DNA of 64,000 nt from Lepidurus packardi (Eukaryota > Arthropoda > Branchiopoda > Notostraca > Triopsidae): contig JAKZAN010000005.1 in NCBI GenBank assembly GCA_023053545.1, forward strand, positions 496,001 to 560,000. The letters are read 5' to 3'. Positions 40,801 through 53,477 of the stretch are shown piece after piece. The position numbers and the translations under genes are program-made. The notes below the pieces were generated by a model. That model did no database searches, was not told where the DNA came from, and saw only the letters and a list, made by a program, of their open reading frames with translations. Every line of letters begins with the position of its first letter. The stretch's first letter is position 1.

Positions 40801-43800
40801 CTCTGATCGGGTCTCTGATCGGGTTAACAGACGTGCACTCTCTAATCTGGTCTCTGATCGGGTCTCTGATCGGTTTAACAGACGTGCACTCTCTAATCGG
40901 GTCTCTGATTGGGTTTACTGAAGTGCACTTTGATTGGGTCTCTTATCGGATTTCTGATCGGGTCTCTAATCGGGTCTCTGATCGGGTCTCTGATCGGGTC
41001 TCTAATCGGGTCTCTGATCGGGTCTCTGATCGGGTCTCTAATCGGGCCTCTAATCGGTTCTCTAATCGGGTCTCTAATCGGGTCTCTAATCGGGTCTCTA
41101 ATCGGTTCTCTAATCCGGTCTCTGATCTGGTCTCTGATCGGATTAACAGACGTGCACTTTGATCCCGGCTCTGATCGGGTCTCTAATCGGATCTCTAATC
41201 GGGTTTCTAATCGGGTCTCTGATCGGGTCTCTGATCGGGTCTCTGAACGGGTTTACAGACGTGCACTCTCTAATCGGTTCTCTGATCGGGTTAACAGACG
41301 TGCACTTTGATCGGTTCTCTGATCGTGTCTCTGATCGGGTCTCTGATCGGGTCTCTGATCGGGTCTCTAATCGGGATAACAGACGTGCACTTTGATTGGG
41401 TCTCTAATCGGATCTCAGATCGGGTCTCTAATCGGGTTTCTGATCGGGTTAACAGAGTGCACTTTGATCTTGTCTCTGATCGGGTCTCTAATCGGGTCAC
41501 TAATCGGGTCTCTGATCGGGTTAACAGACGTGCACTTTGATCGGTTCTCTGATCGTGTCTCTGATCGGGTCTCTGATCGGGTCTCTGATCGGGTCTCTGA
41601 TCGGGTCTCTAATCGGGTCTCTGATCGGGTCTCTGATCGCGTCTCAAATCGGGTCTCTAATCGGGTCTCTGATCGGGTCGCTAATCGGGTCTCTGATCGG
41701 GTTTACAGACGTGCACTCTCTAATCGGTTCTCCGATCGGGTTAACAGACGTGCACTTTGATCGGGTCCCTGATCGGATCTCTGATTGGGTCTCTAATTGG
41801 GTTTCTGATCGGGTTAACAGACGTGCACTCTCTAATCGGGTCTCTGATCGGGTTAACAGACGTGCATGCTCTAATCGACTCTCTGATTGGGTCTCTGATC
41901 GGGTTAACAGACGTGCACTTTGATCGGGTCTCTGATCGGATCTCTGATCAGGTCTATAATCCGGTCTCTAATTGGGTTAACTGAAGTGCACTTTGATTGG
42001 GTCTCTAATCGGATCTCTGATCGGGTCTCTGATCGGGTCTCTGATCGGGTCTCTAATCGGGTCTCTGATCGGGTCTCTGATCGGGTCTCTAATCGGGCCT
42101 CTAATCGGGTCTCTAATCGGGTCTCTAATCGGGTCTCTAATCGGTTCTCTGATCGGGTCTCTAATCGGGTCACTAATCGGGTCTCTGATCGGGTCTCTGA
42201 TCGGATTAACAGACGTGCACTTTGATCGGGTCTCTGATCGGGTCTCTAATCGGGTTTCTGATCGGGTCTCTAATCGGGTCTCTGATCGGGTCTCTGATCG
42301 GGTCTCTAATCGGGTAAACAGACGTGCACTTTGATCGGGTCTCTGATCGGATCTCTGATCGGATCTCTGATCGGATCTCTGATCGGATCTCTGATCGGAT
42401 CTCTGATCGGATCTCTGATCGGATCTCTGATCGGATCTCTGATCGGATCTCTGATCGGATCTCTGATCGTGTCTCTAATGGGGTTTCTGATCGGGTTAAC
42501 AGACGTACACTTTGATCGGGTCTCTGATCGGGTCTCAAATCGGGTCTCTGATCGGGTCTCTGATCGGGACTCTGATCGGGTCTCTAATCGGGTTAACAGA
42601 CGTGCACTTTGATCGGGTCTCGTATCGGGTCTCATCGGGTCTCTGATCGGATCTCTGATCGGGTCTCTGATCGGGTCTCTAATCGGGATAACAGACGTGC
42701 ACTTTGATCTTGTTTCTGATCGGGTCTCTGATCGGATCTCTGATCAGGTCTATAATCCGGACTCTAATAGGGTTAACTGAAGTGCACTTTGATTGGGTCT
42801 CTAATCGGATCTCTGATCGGGTCTCTGATCGGGTCTCTGATCGGGTCTCTAATCGGGTGTCTGATCGGGTCTCTTATCGGGTCTCTAATCGTGTCTCTGA
42901 TCGGGTCTCTAATCGGGTCTCTGATCGGGTCTCTGGTCGGGTTAACGGACGTGCACTCTCTAATAGGGTCTCTGATCGGGTCTCTGATCGGGTCTCTGAT
43001 CGGGTCTCGTATCGGGTCTCATCGGGTCTCTGATCGGATCTCTGATCGGGTCTCTGATCGGGTCTCTGATCGGGTCTCTGATCGGGTCTCAAATCGAGTC
43101 TCTGATCGGGTCTCTGATCGGATCTCTGATCGGGTCTCTAATCGGGTTAACAGACGTGCACTTTAATCGGGTCTCTTTTCGGGTCTCTGACCGGGTCTCT
43201 GATCGGGTCTCTGATCGGGTCTCTAATCGGGTTTCTGATCGGGTCTCTGATCGGGTCTCTGATCGGGTCTCTAATCGGGTCTCTAATCGGGTCTCTAATC
43301 GGGTCTCTGATCACGTCTCTGATCGGGTCTCTGATCGGGTTAACAGATGTGCACTCTCTAAGCGGGTCTCTGATCGGGTTAACAGACGTGCACTCTCTAA
43401 TCGGGTCTCTGATCGGGTTAACAGACGTGCACTTTGATCTTGTCTCTAATCGGGTCTCTGATAGGGTCTCGGATCGGGTCTCTGATCGGGTCTCTGATCG
43501 GGTCTCTGATCGGGTCTCTGATCGGGTCTCTGATCGGGTCTTTGATCGGGTTAACAGACGTGCACTTTGATCGGGTCTCTGATCGTGTCTCTGATCGGGT
43601 CTCTAATCGGGTCTCTGATCGGGTCTCTGGTCGGGTTAACGGACGTGCACTCTCTAATAGGGTCTCTGATCGGGTCTCTGATCGGGTCTCTGATCGGGTC
43701 TCTGATCGGGTCTCTGATCGGGTTAACAGACGTGCACTCTCTAATCGGGTATCTGATCGGGTCTCTGATCGGATCTCTAATCGGGTCTCTGATCGGGTCT

Positions 43801-44430
43801 CTCATCGGGTCTCTAATCGGGTCTCTAATCGGGTCACTAATCGGGTCTCTAATCGGGTCTCTGATCGGGTCTCTGATCGGGTTAACAGACGTGCACTCTC
43901 TAATCTGGTCTCTGATCGGGTCTCTGATCGGTTTAACAGACGTGCACTCTCTAATCGGGTCTCTGATTGGGTTTACTGAAGTGCACTTTGATTGGGTCTC
44001 TTATCGGATTTCTGATCGGGTCTCTAATCGGGTCTCTGATCGGGTCTCTGATCGGGTCTCTAATCGGGTCTCTGATCGGGTCTCTGATCGGGTCTCTAAT
44101 CGGGCCTCTAATCGGTTCTCTAATCGGGTCTCTAATCGGGTCTCTAATCGGGTCTCTAATCGGTTCTCTAATCCGGTCTCTGATCTGGTCTCTGATCGGA
44201 TTAACAGACGTGCACTTTGATCCCGGCTCTGATCGGGTCTCTAATCGGATCTCTAATCGGGTCTCTAATCGGGTCTCTGATCGGGTCTCTGATCGGGTCT
44301 CTGAACGGGTTTACAGACGTGCACTCTCTAATCGGTTCTCTGATCGGGTTAACAGACGTGCACTTTGATCGGTTCTCTGATCGTGTCTCTGATCGGGTCT
44401 CTGATCGGGTCTCTGATCGGGTCTCTAATC
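40801..44430 (+). repeat. Array C: block repeated at 3058 bp
   Basis: About 570 bp at 40.80-41.37 kb recurs at 43.86-44.43 kb with a constant offset of 3058. The shared landmarks include the rare GGGTTTACTGAAGTGCAC spacer and TCTTATCGGATTTCTGATC. Further to the right the correspondence continues at a different offset (3429; for example 41392 to 44821), so segments were gained or lost between copies. Confidence 0.8.
42351..42470 (+). repeat. Array C: GGATCTCTGATC run, 10 units
   Basis: Ten GGATC-type 12-mers between the same left spacer (GGGTAAACAGACGTGCAC) and right motif (GATCGTGTCTCTAATGGGG) as the other runs. Confidence 0.88.
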
Positions 44431-45718
44431 GGGTCTCTGATCGGGTCTCTGATCGCGTCTCAAATCGGGTCTCTAATCGGGTCTCTGATCGGGTCGCTAA
44501 TCGGGTCTCTGATCGGGTTTACAGACGTGCACTCTCTAATCGGTTCTCTGATTGGGTTAACAGACGTGCACTTTGATCGGGTCTCTGATCGGATCTCTGA
44601 TTGGGTCTCTAATGGGGTTTCTGATCGGGTTAACAGACGTGCACTCTCTAATCGGGTCTCTGATCGGGTTAACAGACGTGCACTCTCTAATCGACTCTCT
44701 GATTGGGTCTCTGATCGGGTTAACAGACGTGCACTTTGATCGTGTCTCTGATCGGGTCTCTGATCGGATCTCTGATCAGGTCTATAATCCGGACTCTAAT
44801 TGGGTTAACTGAAGTGCACTTTGATTGGGTCTCTAATCGGATCTCAGATCGGGTCTCTAATCGGGTTTCTGATCGGGTTAACAGAGTGCACTTTGATCTT
44901 GTCTCTGATCGGGTCTCTAATCGGGTCACTAATCGGGTCTCTGATCGGGTTAACAGACGTGCACTTTGATCGGTTCTCTGATCGTGTCTCTGATCGGGTC
45001 TCTGATCGGGTCTCTGATCGGGTCTCTGATCGGGTCTCTAATCGGGTCTCTGATCGGGTCTCTGATCGCGTCTCAAATCGGGTCTCTAATCGGGTCTCTG
45101 ATCGGGTCGCTAATCGGGTCTCTGATCGGGTTTACAGACGTGCACTCTCTAATCGGTTCTCCGATCGGGTTAACAGACGTGCACTCTCTAATCGGGTCTC
45201 TGATCGGGTTAACAGACGTGCATGCTCTAATCGACTCTCTGATTGGGTCTCTGATCGGGTTAACAGACGTGCACTTTGATCGGGTCTCTGATCGGATCTC
45301 TGATCAGGTCTATAATCCGGTCTCTAATTGGGTTAACTGAAGTGCACTTTGATTGGGTCTCTAATCGGATCTCTGATCGGGTCTCTGATCGGGTCTCTGA
45401 TCGGGTCTCTAATCGGGTCTCTGATCGGGTCTCTGATCGGGTCTCTAATCGGGCCTCTAATCGGGTCTCTAATCGGGTCTCTAATCGGGTCTCTAATCGG
45501 TTCTCTGATCGGGTCTCTAATCGGGTCACTAATCGGGTCTCTGATCGGGTCTCTGATCGGATTAACAGACGTGCACTTTGATCGGGTCTCTGATCGGGTC
45601 TCTAATCGGGTTTCTGATCGGGTCTCTAATCGGGTCTCTGATCGGGTCTCTGATCGGGTCTCTGATCGGGTCTCTAATCGGGTAAACAGACGTGCACTTT
45701 GATCGGGTCTCTGATCGG

Positions 45719-45886
45719 ATCTCTGATCGGTTCTCTGATCGGATCTCTGATCGGATCTCTGATCGGATCTCTGATCGGATCTCTGATCGGATCTCTGATC
45801 GGATCTCTGATCGGATCTCTGATCGGATCTCTGATCGGATCTCTGATCGGATCTCTGATCGGATCTCTGATCGGATCTCTGATCGT
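45719..45886 (+). repeat. Array C: GGATCTCTGATC run, 14 units
   Basis: Fourteen units, of which the second is GGTTCTCTGATC. The run at 48597-48728 carries the same GGTTC variant in second place but has three fewer units, which explains the 36-bp offset change between the two 2.84-kb copies. Confidence 0.88.
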
Positions 45887-48596
45887 GTCTCTAATGGGGT
45901 TTCTGATCGGGTTAACAGACGTACACTTTGATCGGGTCTCTGATCGGGTCTCAAATCGGGTCTCTGATCGGGTCTCTGATCGGGACTCTGATCGGGTCTC
46001 TAATCGGGTTAACAGACGTGCACTTTGATCGGGTCTCGTATCGGGTCTCATCGGGTCTCTGATCGGATCTCTGATCGGGTCTCTGATCGGGTCTCTAATC
46101 GGGATAACAGACGTGCACTTTGATCTTGTTTCTGATCGGGTCTCTGATCGGATCTCTGATCAGGTCTATAATCCGGACTCTAATAGGGTTAACTGAAGTG
46201 CACTTTGATTGGGTCTCTAATCGGATCTCTGATCGGGTCTCTAATCGGGATTCTGATCGGGTTAACAGAGTGCACTTTGATCTTGTCTCTGATCGGGTCT
46301 CTAATCGGGTCACTAATCGGGTCTCTGATCGGGTTAACAGACGTGCACTTTGATCGGTTCTCTGATCGTGTCTCTGATCGGGTCTCTGATCGGGTCTCTG
46401 ATCGGGTCTCTGATCGGGTCTCTAATCGGGTCTCTGATCGGGTCTCTGATCGCGTCTCAAATCGGGTCTCTAATCGGGTCTCTGATCGGGTCGCTAATCG
46501 GGTCTCTGATCGGGTTTACAGACGTGCACTCTCTAATCGGTTCTCCGATCGGGTTAACAGACGTGCACTTTGATCGGGTCCCTGATCGGATCTCTGATTG
46601 GGTCTCTAATTGGGTTTCTGATCGGGTTAACAGACGTGCACTCTCTAATCGGGTCTCTGATCGGGTTAACAGACGTGCATGCTCTAATCGACTCTCTGAT
46701 TGGGTCTCTGATCGGGTTAACAGACGTGCACTTTGATCGGGTCTCTGATCGGATCTCTGATCAGGTCTATAATCCGGTCTCTAATTGGGTTAACTGAAGT
46801 GCACTTTGATTGGGTCTCTAATCGGATCTCTGATCGGGTCTCTGATCGGGTCTCTGAACGGGTCTCTAATCGGGTGTCTGATCGGGTCTCTTATCGGGTC
46901 TCTAATCGTGTCTCTGATCGGGTCTCTAATCGGGTCTCTGATCGGGTCTCTGGTCGGGTTAACGGACGTGCACTCTCTAATAGGGTCTCTGATCGGGTCT
47001 CTGATCGGGTCTCTGATCGGGTCTCGTATCGGGTCTCATCGGGTCTCTGATCGGATCTCTGATCGGGTCTCTGATCGGGTCTCTGATCGGGTCTCTGATC
47101 GGGTCTCAAATCGAGTCTCTGATCGGGTCTCTGATCGGATCTCTGATCGGGTCTCTAATCGGGTTAACAGACGTGCACTTTAATCGGGTCTCTTTTCGGG
47201 TCTCTGATCGGGTCTCTAATCGGGTTTCTGATCGGGTCTCTGATCGGGTCTCTGATCGGGTCTCTAATCGGGTCTCTAATCGGGTCTCTAATCGGGTCTC
47301 TGATCACGTCTCTGATCGGGTCTCTGATCGGGTTAACAGATGTGCACTCTCTAAGCGGGTCTCTGATCGGGTTAACAGACGTGCACTCTCTAATCGGGTC
47401 TCTGATCGGGTTAACAGACGTGCACTTTGATCTTGTCTCTAATCGGGTCTCTGATAGGGTCTCGGATCGGGTCTCTGATCGGGTCTCTGATCGGGTCTCT
47501 GATCGGGTCTCTGATCGGGTCTCTGATCGGGTCTTTGATCGGGTTAACAGACGTGCACTTTGATCGGGTCTCTGATCGTGTCTCTGATCGGGTCTCTAAT
47601 CGGGTCTCTGATCGGGTCTCTGGTCGGGTTAACGGACGTGCACTCTCTAATAGGGTCTCTGATCGGGTCTCTGATCGGGTCTCTGATCGGGTCTCGTATC
47701 GGGTCTCATCGGGTCTCTGATCGGATCTCTGATCGGGTCTCTTATCGGGTCTCTGATCGTGTCTCTGATCGGGTCTCAAATCGAGTCTCTGATCGGGTCT
47801 CTGATCGGATCTCTGATCGGGTCTCTAATCGGGTTAACAGACGTGCACTTTAATCGGGTCTCTTTTCGGGTCTCTGACCGGGTCTCTGATCGGGTCTCTG
47901 ATCGGGTCTCTAATCGGGTTTCTGATCGGGTCTCTGATCGGGTCTCTGATCGGGTCTCTAATCGGGTCTCTAATCGGGTCTCTAATCGGGTCTCTGATCA
48001 CGTCTCTGATCGGGTCTCTGATCGGGTTAACAGATGTGCACTCTCTAAGCGGGTCTCTGATCGGGTTAACAGACGTGCACTTTGATCTTGTCTCTAATCG
48101 GGTCTCTGATAGGGTCTCGGATCGGGTCTCTGATCGGGTCTCTGATCGGGTCTCTGATCGGGTCTCTGATCGGGTCTCTGATCGGGTCTTTGATCGGGTT
48201 AACAGACGTGCACTTTGATCGGTTCTCTGATCGTGTCTCTGATCGGGTCTCTGATCGGGTCTCTGATCGGGTCTCTGATCGGGTCTCTAATCGGGTCTCT
48301 GATCGGGTCTCTGATCGGGTCTCTAATCGGGCCTCTAATCGGGTCTCTAATCGGGTCTCTAATCGGGTCTCTAATCGGTTCTCTGATCGGGTCTCTAATC
48401 GGGTCACTAATCGGGTCTCTGATCGGGTCTCTGATCGGATTAACAGACGTGCACTTTGATCGGGTCTCTGATCGGGTCTCTAATCGGGTTTCTGATCGGG
48501 TCTCTAATCGGGTCTCTGATCGGGTCTCTGATCGGGTCTCTGATCGGGTCTCTAATCGGGTAAACAGACGTGCACTTTGATCGGGTCTCTGATCGG

Positions 48597-48728
48597 ATCT
48601 CTGATCGGTTCTCTGATCGGATCTCTGATCGGATCTCTGATCGGATCTCTGATCGGATCTCTGATCGGATCTCTGATCGGATCTCTGATCGGATCTCTGA
48701 TCGGATCTCTGATCGGATCTCTGATCGT
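48597..48728 (+). repeat. Array C: GGATCTCTGATC run, 11 units
   Basis: Eleven units, including GGTTCTCTGATC in second place. It is the counterpart of the run at 45719-45886 in the downstream copy of the large tandem duplication. Confidence 0.88.
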
Positions 48729-51700
48729 GTCTCTAATGGGGTTTCTGATCGGGTTAACAGACGTACACTTTGATCGGGTCTCTGATCGGGTCTCAAATCG
48801 GGTCTCTGATCGGGTCTCTGATCGGGACTCTGATCGGGTCTCTAATCGGGTTAACAGACGTGCACTTTGATCGGGTCTCGTATCGGGTCTCATCGGGTCT
48901 CTGATCGGATCTCTGATCGGGTCTCTGATCGGGTCTCTAATCGGGATAACAGACGTGCACTTTGATCTTGTTTCTGATCGGGTCTCTGATCGGATCTCTG
49001 ATCAGGTCTATAATCCGGACTCTAATAGGGTTAACTGAAGTGCACTTTGATTGGGTCTCTAATCGGATCTCTGATCGGGTCTCTAATCGGGATTCTGATC
49101 GGGTTAACAGAGTGCACTTTGATCTTGTCTCTGATCGGGTCTCTAATCGGGTCACTAATCGGGTCTCTGATCGGGTTAACAGACGTGCACTTTGATCGGT
49201 TCTCTGATCGTGTCTCTGATCGGGTCTCTGATCGGGTCTCTGATCGGGTCTCTGATCGGGTCTCTAATCGGGTCTCTGATCGGGTCTCTGATCGCGTCTC
49301 AAATCGGGTCTCTAATCGGGTCTCTGATCGGGTCGCTAATCGGGTCTCTGATCGGGTTTACAGACGTGCACTCTCTAATCGGTTCTCCGATCGGGTTAAC
49401 AGACGTGCACTTTGATCGGGTCCCTGATCGGATCTCTGATTGGGTCTCTAATTGGGTTTCTGATCGGGTTAACAGACGTGCACTCTCTAATCGGGTCTCT
49501 GATCGGGTTAACAGACGTGCATGCTCTAATCGACTCTCTGATTGGGTCTCTGATCGGGTTAACAGACGTGCACTTTGATCGGGTCTCTGATCGGATCTCT
49601 GATCAGGTCTATAATCCGGTCTCTAATTGGGTTAACTGAAGTGCACTTTGATTGGGTCTCTAATCGGATCTCTGATCGGGTCTCTGATCGGGTCTCTGAA
49701 CGGGTCTCTAATCGGGTGTCTGATCGGGTCTCTTATCGGGTCTCTAATCGTGTCTCTGATCGGGTCTCTAATCGGGTCTCTGATCGGGTCTCTGGTCGGG
49801 TTAACGGACGTGCACTCTCTAATAGGGTCTCTGATCGGGTCTCTGATCGGGTCTCTGATCGGGTCTCGTATCGGGTCTCATCGGGTCTCTGATTGGATCT
49901 CTGATCGGGTCTCTGATCGGGTCTCTGATCGGGTCTCTGATCGGGTCTCAAATCGAGTCTCTGATCGGGTCTCTGATCGGATCTCTGATCGGGTCTCTAA
50001 TCGGGTTAACAGACGTGCACTTTAATCGGGTCTCTTTTCGGGTCTCTGATCGGGTCTCTAATCGGGTTTCTGATCGGGTCTCTGATCGGGTCTCTGATCG
50101 GGTCTCTAATCGGGTCTCTAATCGGGTCTCTAATCGGGTCTCTGATCACGTCTCTGATCGGGTCTCTGATCGGGTTAACAGATGTGCACTCTCTAAGCGG
50201 GTCTCTGATCGGGTTAACAGACGTGCACTCTCTAATCGGGTCTCTGATCGGGTTAACAGACGTGCACTTTGATCTTGTCTCTAATCGGGTCTCTGATAGG
50301 GTCTCGGATCGGGTCTCTGATCGGGTCTCTGATCGGGTCTCTGATCGGGTCTCTGATCGGGTCTCTGATCGGGTCTTTGATCGGGTTAACAGACGTGCAC
50401 TTTGATCGGGTCTCTGATCGTGTCTCTGATCGGGTCTCTAATCGGGTCTCTGATCGGGTCTCTGGTCGGGTTAACGGACGTGCACTCTCTAATAGGGTCT
50501 CTGATCGGGTCTCTGATCGGGTCTCTGATCGGGTCTCGTATCGGGTCTCATCGGGTCTCTGATCGGATCTCTGATCGGGTCTCTTATCGGGTCTCTGATC
50601 GTGTCTCTGATCGGGTCTCAAATCGAGTCTCTGATCGGGTCTCTGATCGGATCTCTGATCGGGTCTCTAATCGGGTTAACAGACGTGCACTTTAATCGGG
50701 TCTCTTTTCGGGTCTCTGACCGGGTCTCTGATCGGGTCTCTGATCGGGTCTCTAATCGGGTTTCTGATCGGGTCTCTGATCGGGTCTCTGATCGGGTCTC
50801 TAATCGGGTCTCTAATCGGGTCTCTAATCGGGTCTCTGATCACGTCTCTGATCGGGTCTCTGATCGGGTTAACAGATGTGCACTCTCTAAGCGGGTCTCT
50901 GATCGGGTTAACAGACGTGCACTTTGATCTTGTCTCTAATCGGGTCTCTGATAGGGTCTCGGATCGGGTCTCTGATCGGGTCTCTGATCGGGTCTCTGAT
51001 CGGGTCTCTGATCGGGTCTCTGATCGGGTCTTTGATCGGGTTAACAGACGTGCACTTTGATCGGTTCTCTGATCGTGTCTCTGATCGGGTCTCTGATCGG
51101 GTCTCTGATCGGGTCTCTGATCGGGTCTCTAATCGGGTCTCTGATCGGGTCTCTGATCGCGTCTCAAATCGGGTCTCTAATCGGGTCTCTGATCGGGTCG
51201 CTAATCGGGTCTCTGATCGGGTTTACAGACGTGCACTCTCTAATCGGTTCTCCGATCGGGTTAACAGACGTGCACTTTGATCGGGTCCCTGATCGGATCT
51301 CTGATTGGGTCTCTAATTGGGTTTCTGATCGGGTTAACAGAGTGCACTCTCTAATCGGGTCTCTGATCGGGTTAACAGACGTGCATGCTCTAATCGACTC
51401 TCTGATTGGGTCTCTGATCGGGTTAACAGACGTGCACTTTGATCGGGTCTCTGATCGGGTCTCTAATCGGGTCTCTGATCGGGTCTCTGGTCGGGTTAAC
51501 GGACGTGCACTCTCTAATAGGGTCTCTGATCGGGTCTCTGATCGGGTCTCTGATCGGGTCTCGTATCGGGTCTCATCGGGTCTCTGATCGGATCTCTGAT
51601 CGGGTCTCTTATCGGGTCTCTGATCGTGTCTCTGATCGGGTCTCAAATCGAGTCTCTGATCGGGTCTCTGATCGGATCTCTGATCGGGTCTCTAATCGGG

Positions 51701-53477
51701 TTAACAGACGTGCACTTTAATCGGGTCTCTTTTCGGGTCTCTGACCGGGTCTCTGATCGGGTCTCTGATCGGGTCTCTAATCGGGTTTCTGATCGGGTCT
51801 CTGATCGGGTCTCTGATCGGGTCTCTAATCGGGTCTCTAATCGGGTCTCTAATCGGGTCTCTGATCACGTCTCTGATCGGGTCTCTGATCGGGTTAACAG
51901 ATGTGCACTCTCTAAGCGGGTCTCTGATCGGGTTAACAGACGTGCACTTTGATCTTGTCTCTAATCGGGTCTCTGATAGGGTCTCGGATCGGGTCTCTGA
52001 TCGGGTCTCTGATCGGGTCTCTGATCGGGTCTCTGATCGGGTCTCTGATCGGGTCTTTGATCGGGTTAACAGACGTGCACTTTGATCGGGTCTCTGATCG
52101 GGTCTCTGATCGGGTCTCTAATCGGGTCTCTAATCGGGTCTCTAATCGGTTCTCTAATCAGGTCTCTGATCTGGTCTCTGATCGGATTAACAGACGTGCA
52201 CTTTGATCGGGTCTCTAATCGTGTCTCTAATAGGGTCTCTAATCGGGTCTCTGATCGGGTCTCTAATCGGGTCTCTAATCGGGTCTCTGATCGGGTATCT
52301 AATCGGGTACTAAGTCAATAATTCATTAAATAAGTAAGTAGTTCATGACTTAAGTCAGTAATTCATGAATTAAGTCAGGAGTTCATTAATTAGGTCAGTA
52401 ATTCCTGAATTAAGTCAGTAATTCATGAATTAAGTCAGTAATTCATGAATTATGTCAGTAAATCATGAATTAAGTCAGTAATTCATGAATTAAGTCAGTA
52501 GTTCTTCAATTTTGTCAGTAATTCATGAATTATGTCAGTTTTTCATGAATTAAATCAGTAATTCATGAATTAAGTCAGTAATTCATGAATTAAGTTAGTA
52601 ATTCATGAATTAAGTCAGTAATTCATTAATTAAGTCAGTAATTCATTAATTAAGTCATTAAGTCATGATTTCAGTCAGTAGTTCATTAATTAAGTCAGTA
52701 ATTCATTAGTAAAATCAGTTATTCATGAATTAAGTCAGTAATTATTTAATTAAGTCAGTAATTAATAAATTAAGTCAGTAATTCATATAATTAAGACAGT
52801 AATTCATTAATTAAGTCATAATTCATGAATTAAGTCAGTAATTTAAGAATTAGGTCAATATTTCATGAATTAAGTCAATAATTAATGAATGTAGTCAGTA
52901 ATTCATGAATTTAGTCAGTAATTCATGAATTAAGTCAGTAATTCATGAATTAAGTCAGTAATTCATGAATTAGGTGAGAAATTCATTAATTAAGTCAGTA
53001 ATTCATGAACCAAGACAGTAATTCATGAATTAGGTGAGTAATTCAGTAATTAAGTCAGTAAATCATGAACTAAGACAGTAATTCATGAATTAAGAAAGTA
53101 ATTCATGACTTAAGTCAGTAATTCTTGAATTAAGTCAGTAATTCATGAATTAATTCCGTAATTCATGAATTAAGTCAGTAGTTCATTAATTTAGTCAGTT
53201 ATTGATTATTTAAGTCAGTTATTCAATAATTAAGTCAGTAAATCATTGATTAAGTCAGTAATTCATTAATTAAGTCAGTATTTCATGATTTAAGTCAGTA
53301 GTTCATTAATTTACTCAGTAATTCATGAATAATTTCAGTAATTCATGAATTAAGTCAGTAATTCATTAATTAAGTCAGTAATTCATTAATTAAATTAGTA
53401 ATTCAGTAAATAAGTCAGTAATTCATTAATTAAGTCAGAAATTCATGAATTAAGTCAGTAATTCATTAATTAAGTCA

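Larger units (their letters stand above)
45372..51091 (+). repeat. Array C: tandem pair of about 2.84-kb higher-order units
   Basis: Private markers recur at exactly 2842 bp: the GTACAC spacer variant (45921 and 48763), GCATGCTCTAATCGACTC (CATG at 46678 and 49520), and CAGATGTGCAC before CTCTAAGCGGG (47337 and 50179; 48031 and 50873). Left of the GGATC run the offset is 2878, because copy 1 has three more 12-mers there. Copies are about 45.37-48.25 and 48.25-51.09 kb. The rare variants I checked match, apart from an occasional substitution (GATCGGATCTC against GATTGGATCTC at 49.89 kb). Confidence 0.88.
30024..52308 (+). repeat. Satellite array C: 12-bp repeat with 15-bp spacers
   Basis: About 22.3 kb of the 12-mer TCTCTGATCGGG and its sister TCTCTAATCGGG (about 58% GC for the first), interrupted at irregular intervals by the 15-bp spacer TTAACAGACGTGCAC. 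After the spacer comes either a full 12-mer (TCTCTAATCGGG) or a 10-bp short form (TTTGATCGGG). Rarer spacers are TTAACTGAAGTGCAC and the 14-bp TTAACAGAGTGCAC. The 12-bp period keeps two plus frames (SLIG and VSDR/VSNR four-residue repeats) and all three minus frames open for long runs. Many overlapping open frames on both strands are a repeat effect, so no gene is called. The left edge is diffuse in AT-rich DNA and the right edge is sharp. Confidence 0.97.

Noticed and set aside
30024-52308. CRISPR-like array (conserved spacer alternating with repeats)
   Set aside because: The intervals between 15-bp motifs are themselves 12-bp tandem repeats of variable number, not unique spacers; there are no cas genes, and the context is eukaryotic satellite.
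30024-52308. G-quadruplex array from GGG every 12 bp
   Set aside because: Loops would be nine bases, at or beyond the usual limit, and many units carry GG or GGA. Too weak to call.
30025-52321. Dozens of overlapping open frames on both strands in array C (SLIG, VSDR, ETRS, DPIR repeats)
   Set aside because: A 12-bp unit without stops in five frames forces these. They overlap each other on both strands and share no conserved protein domain.
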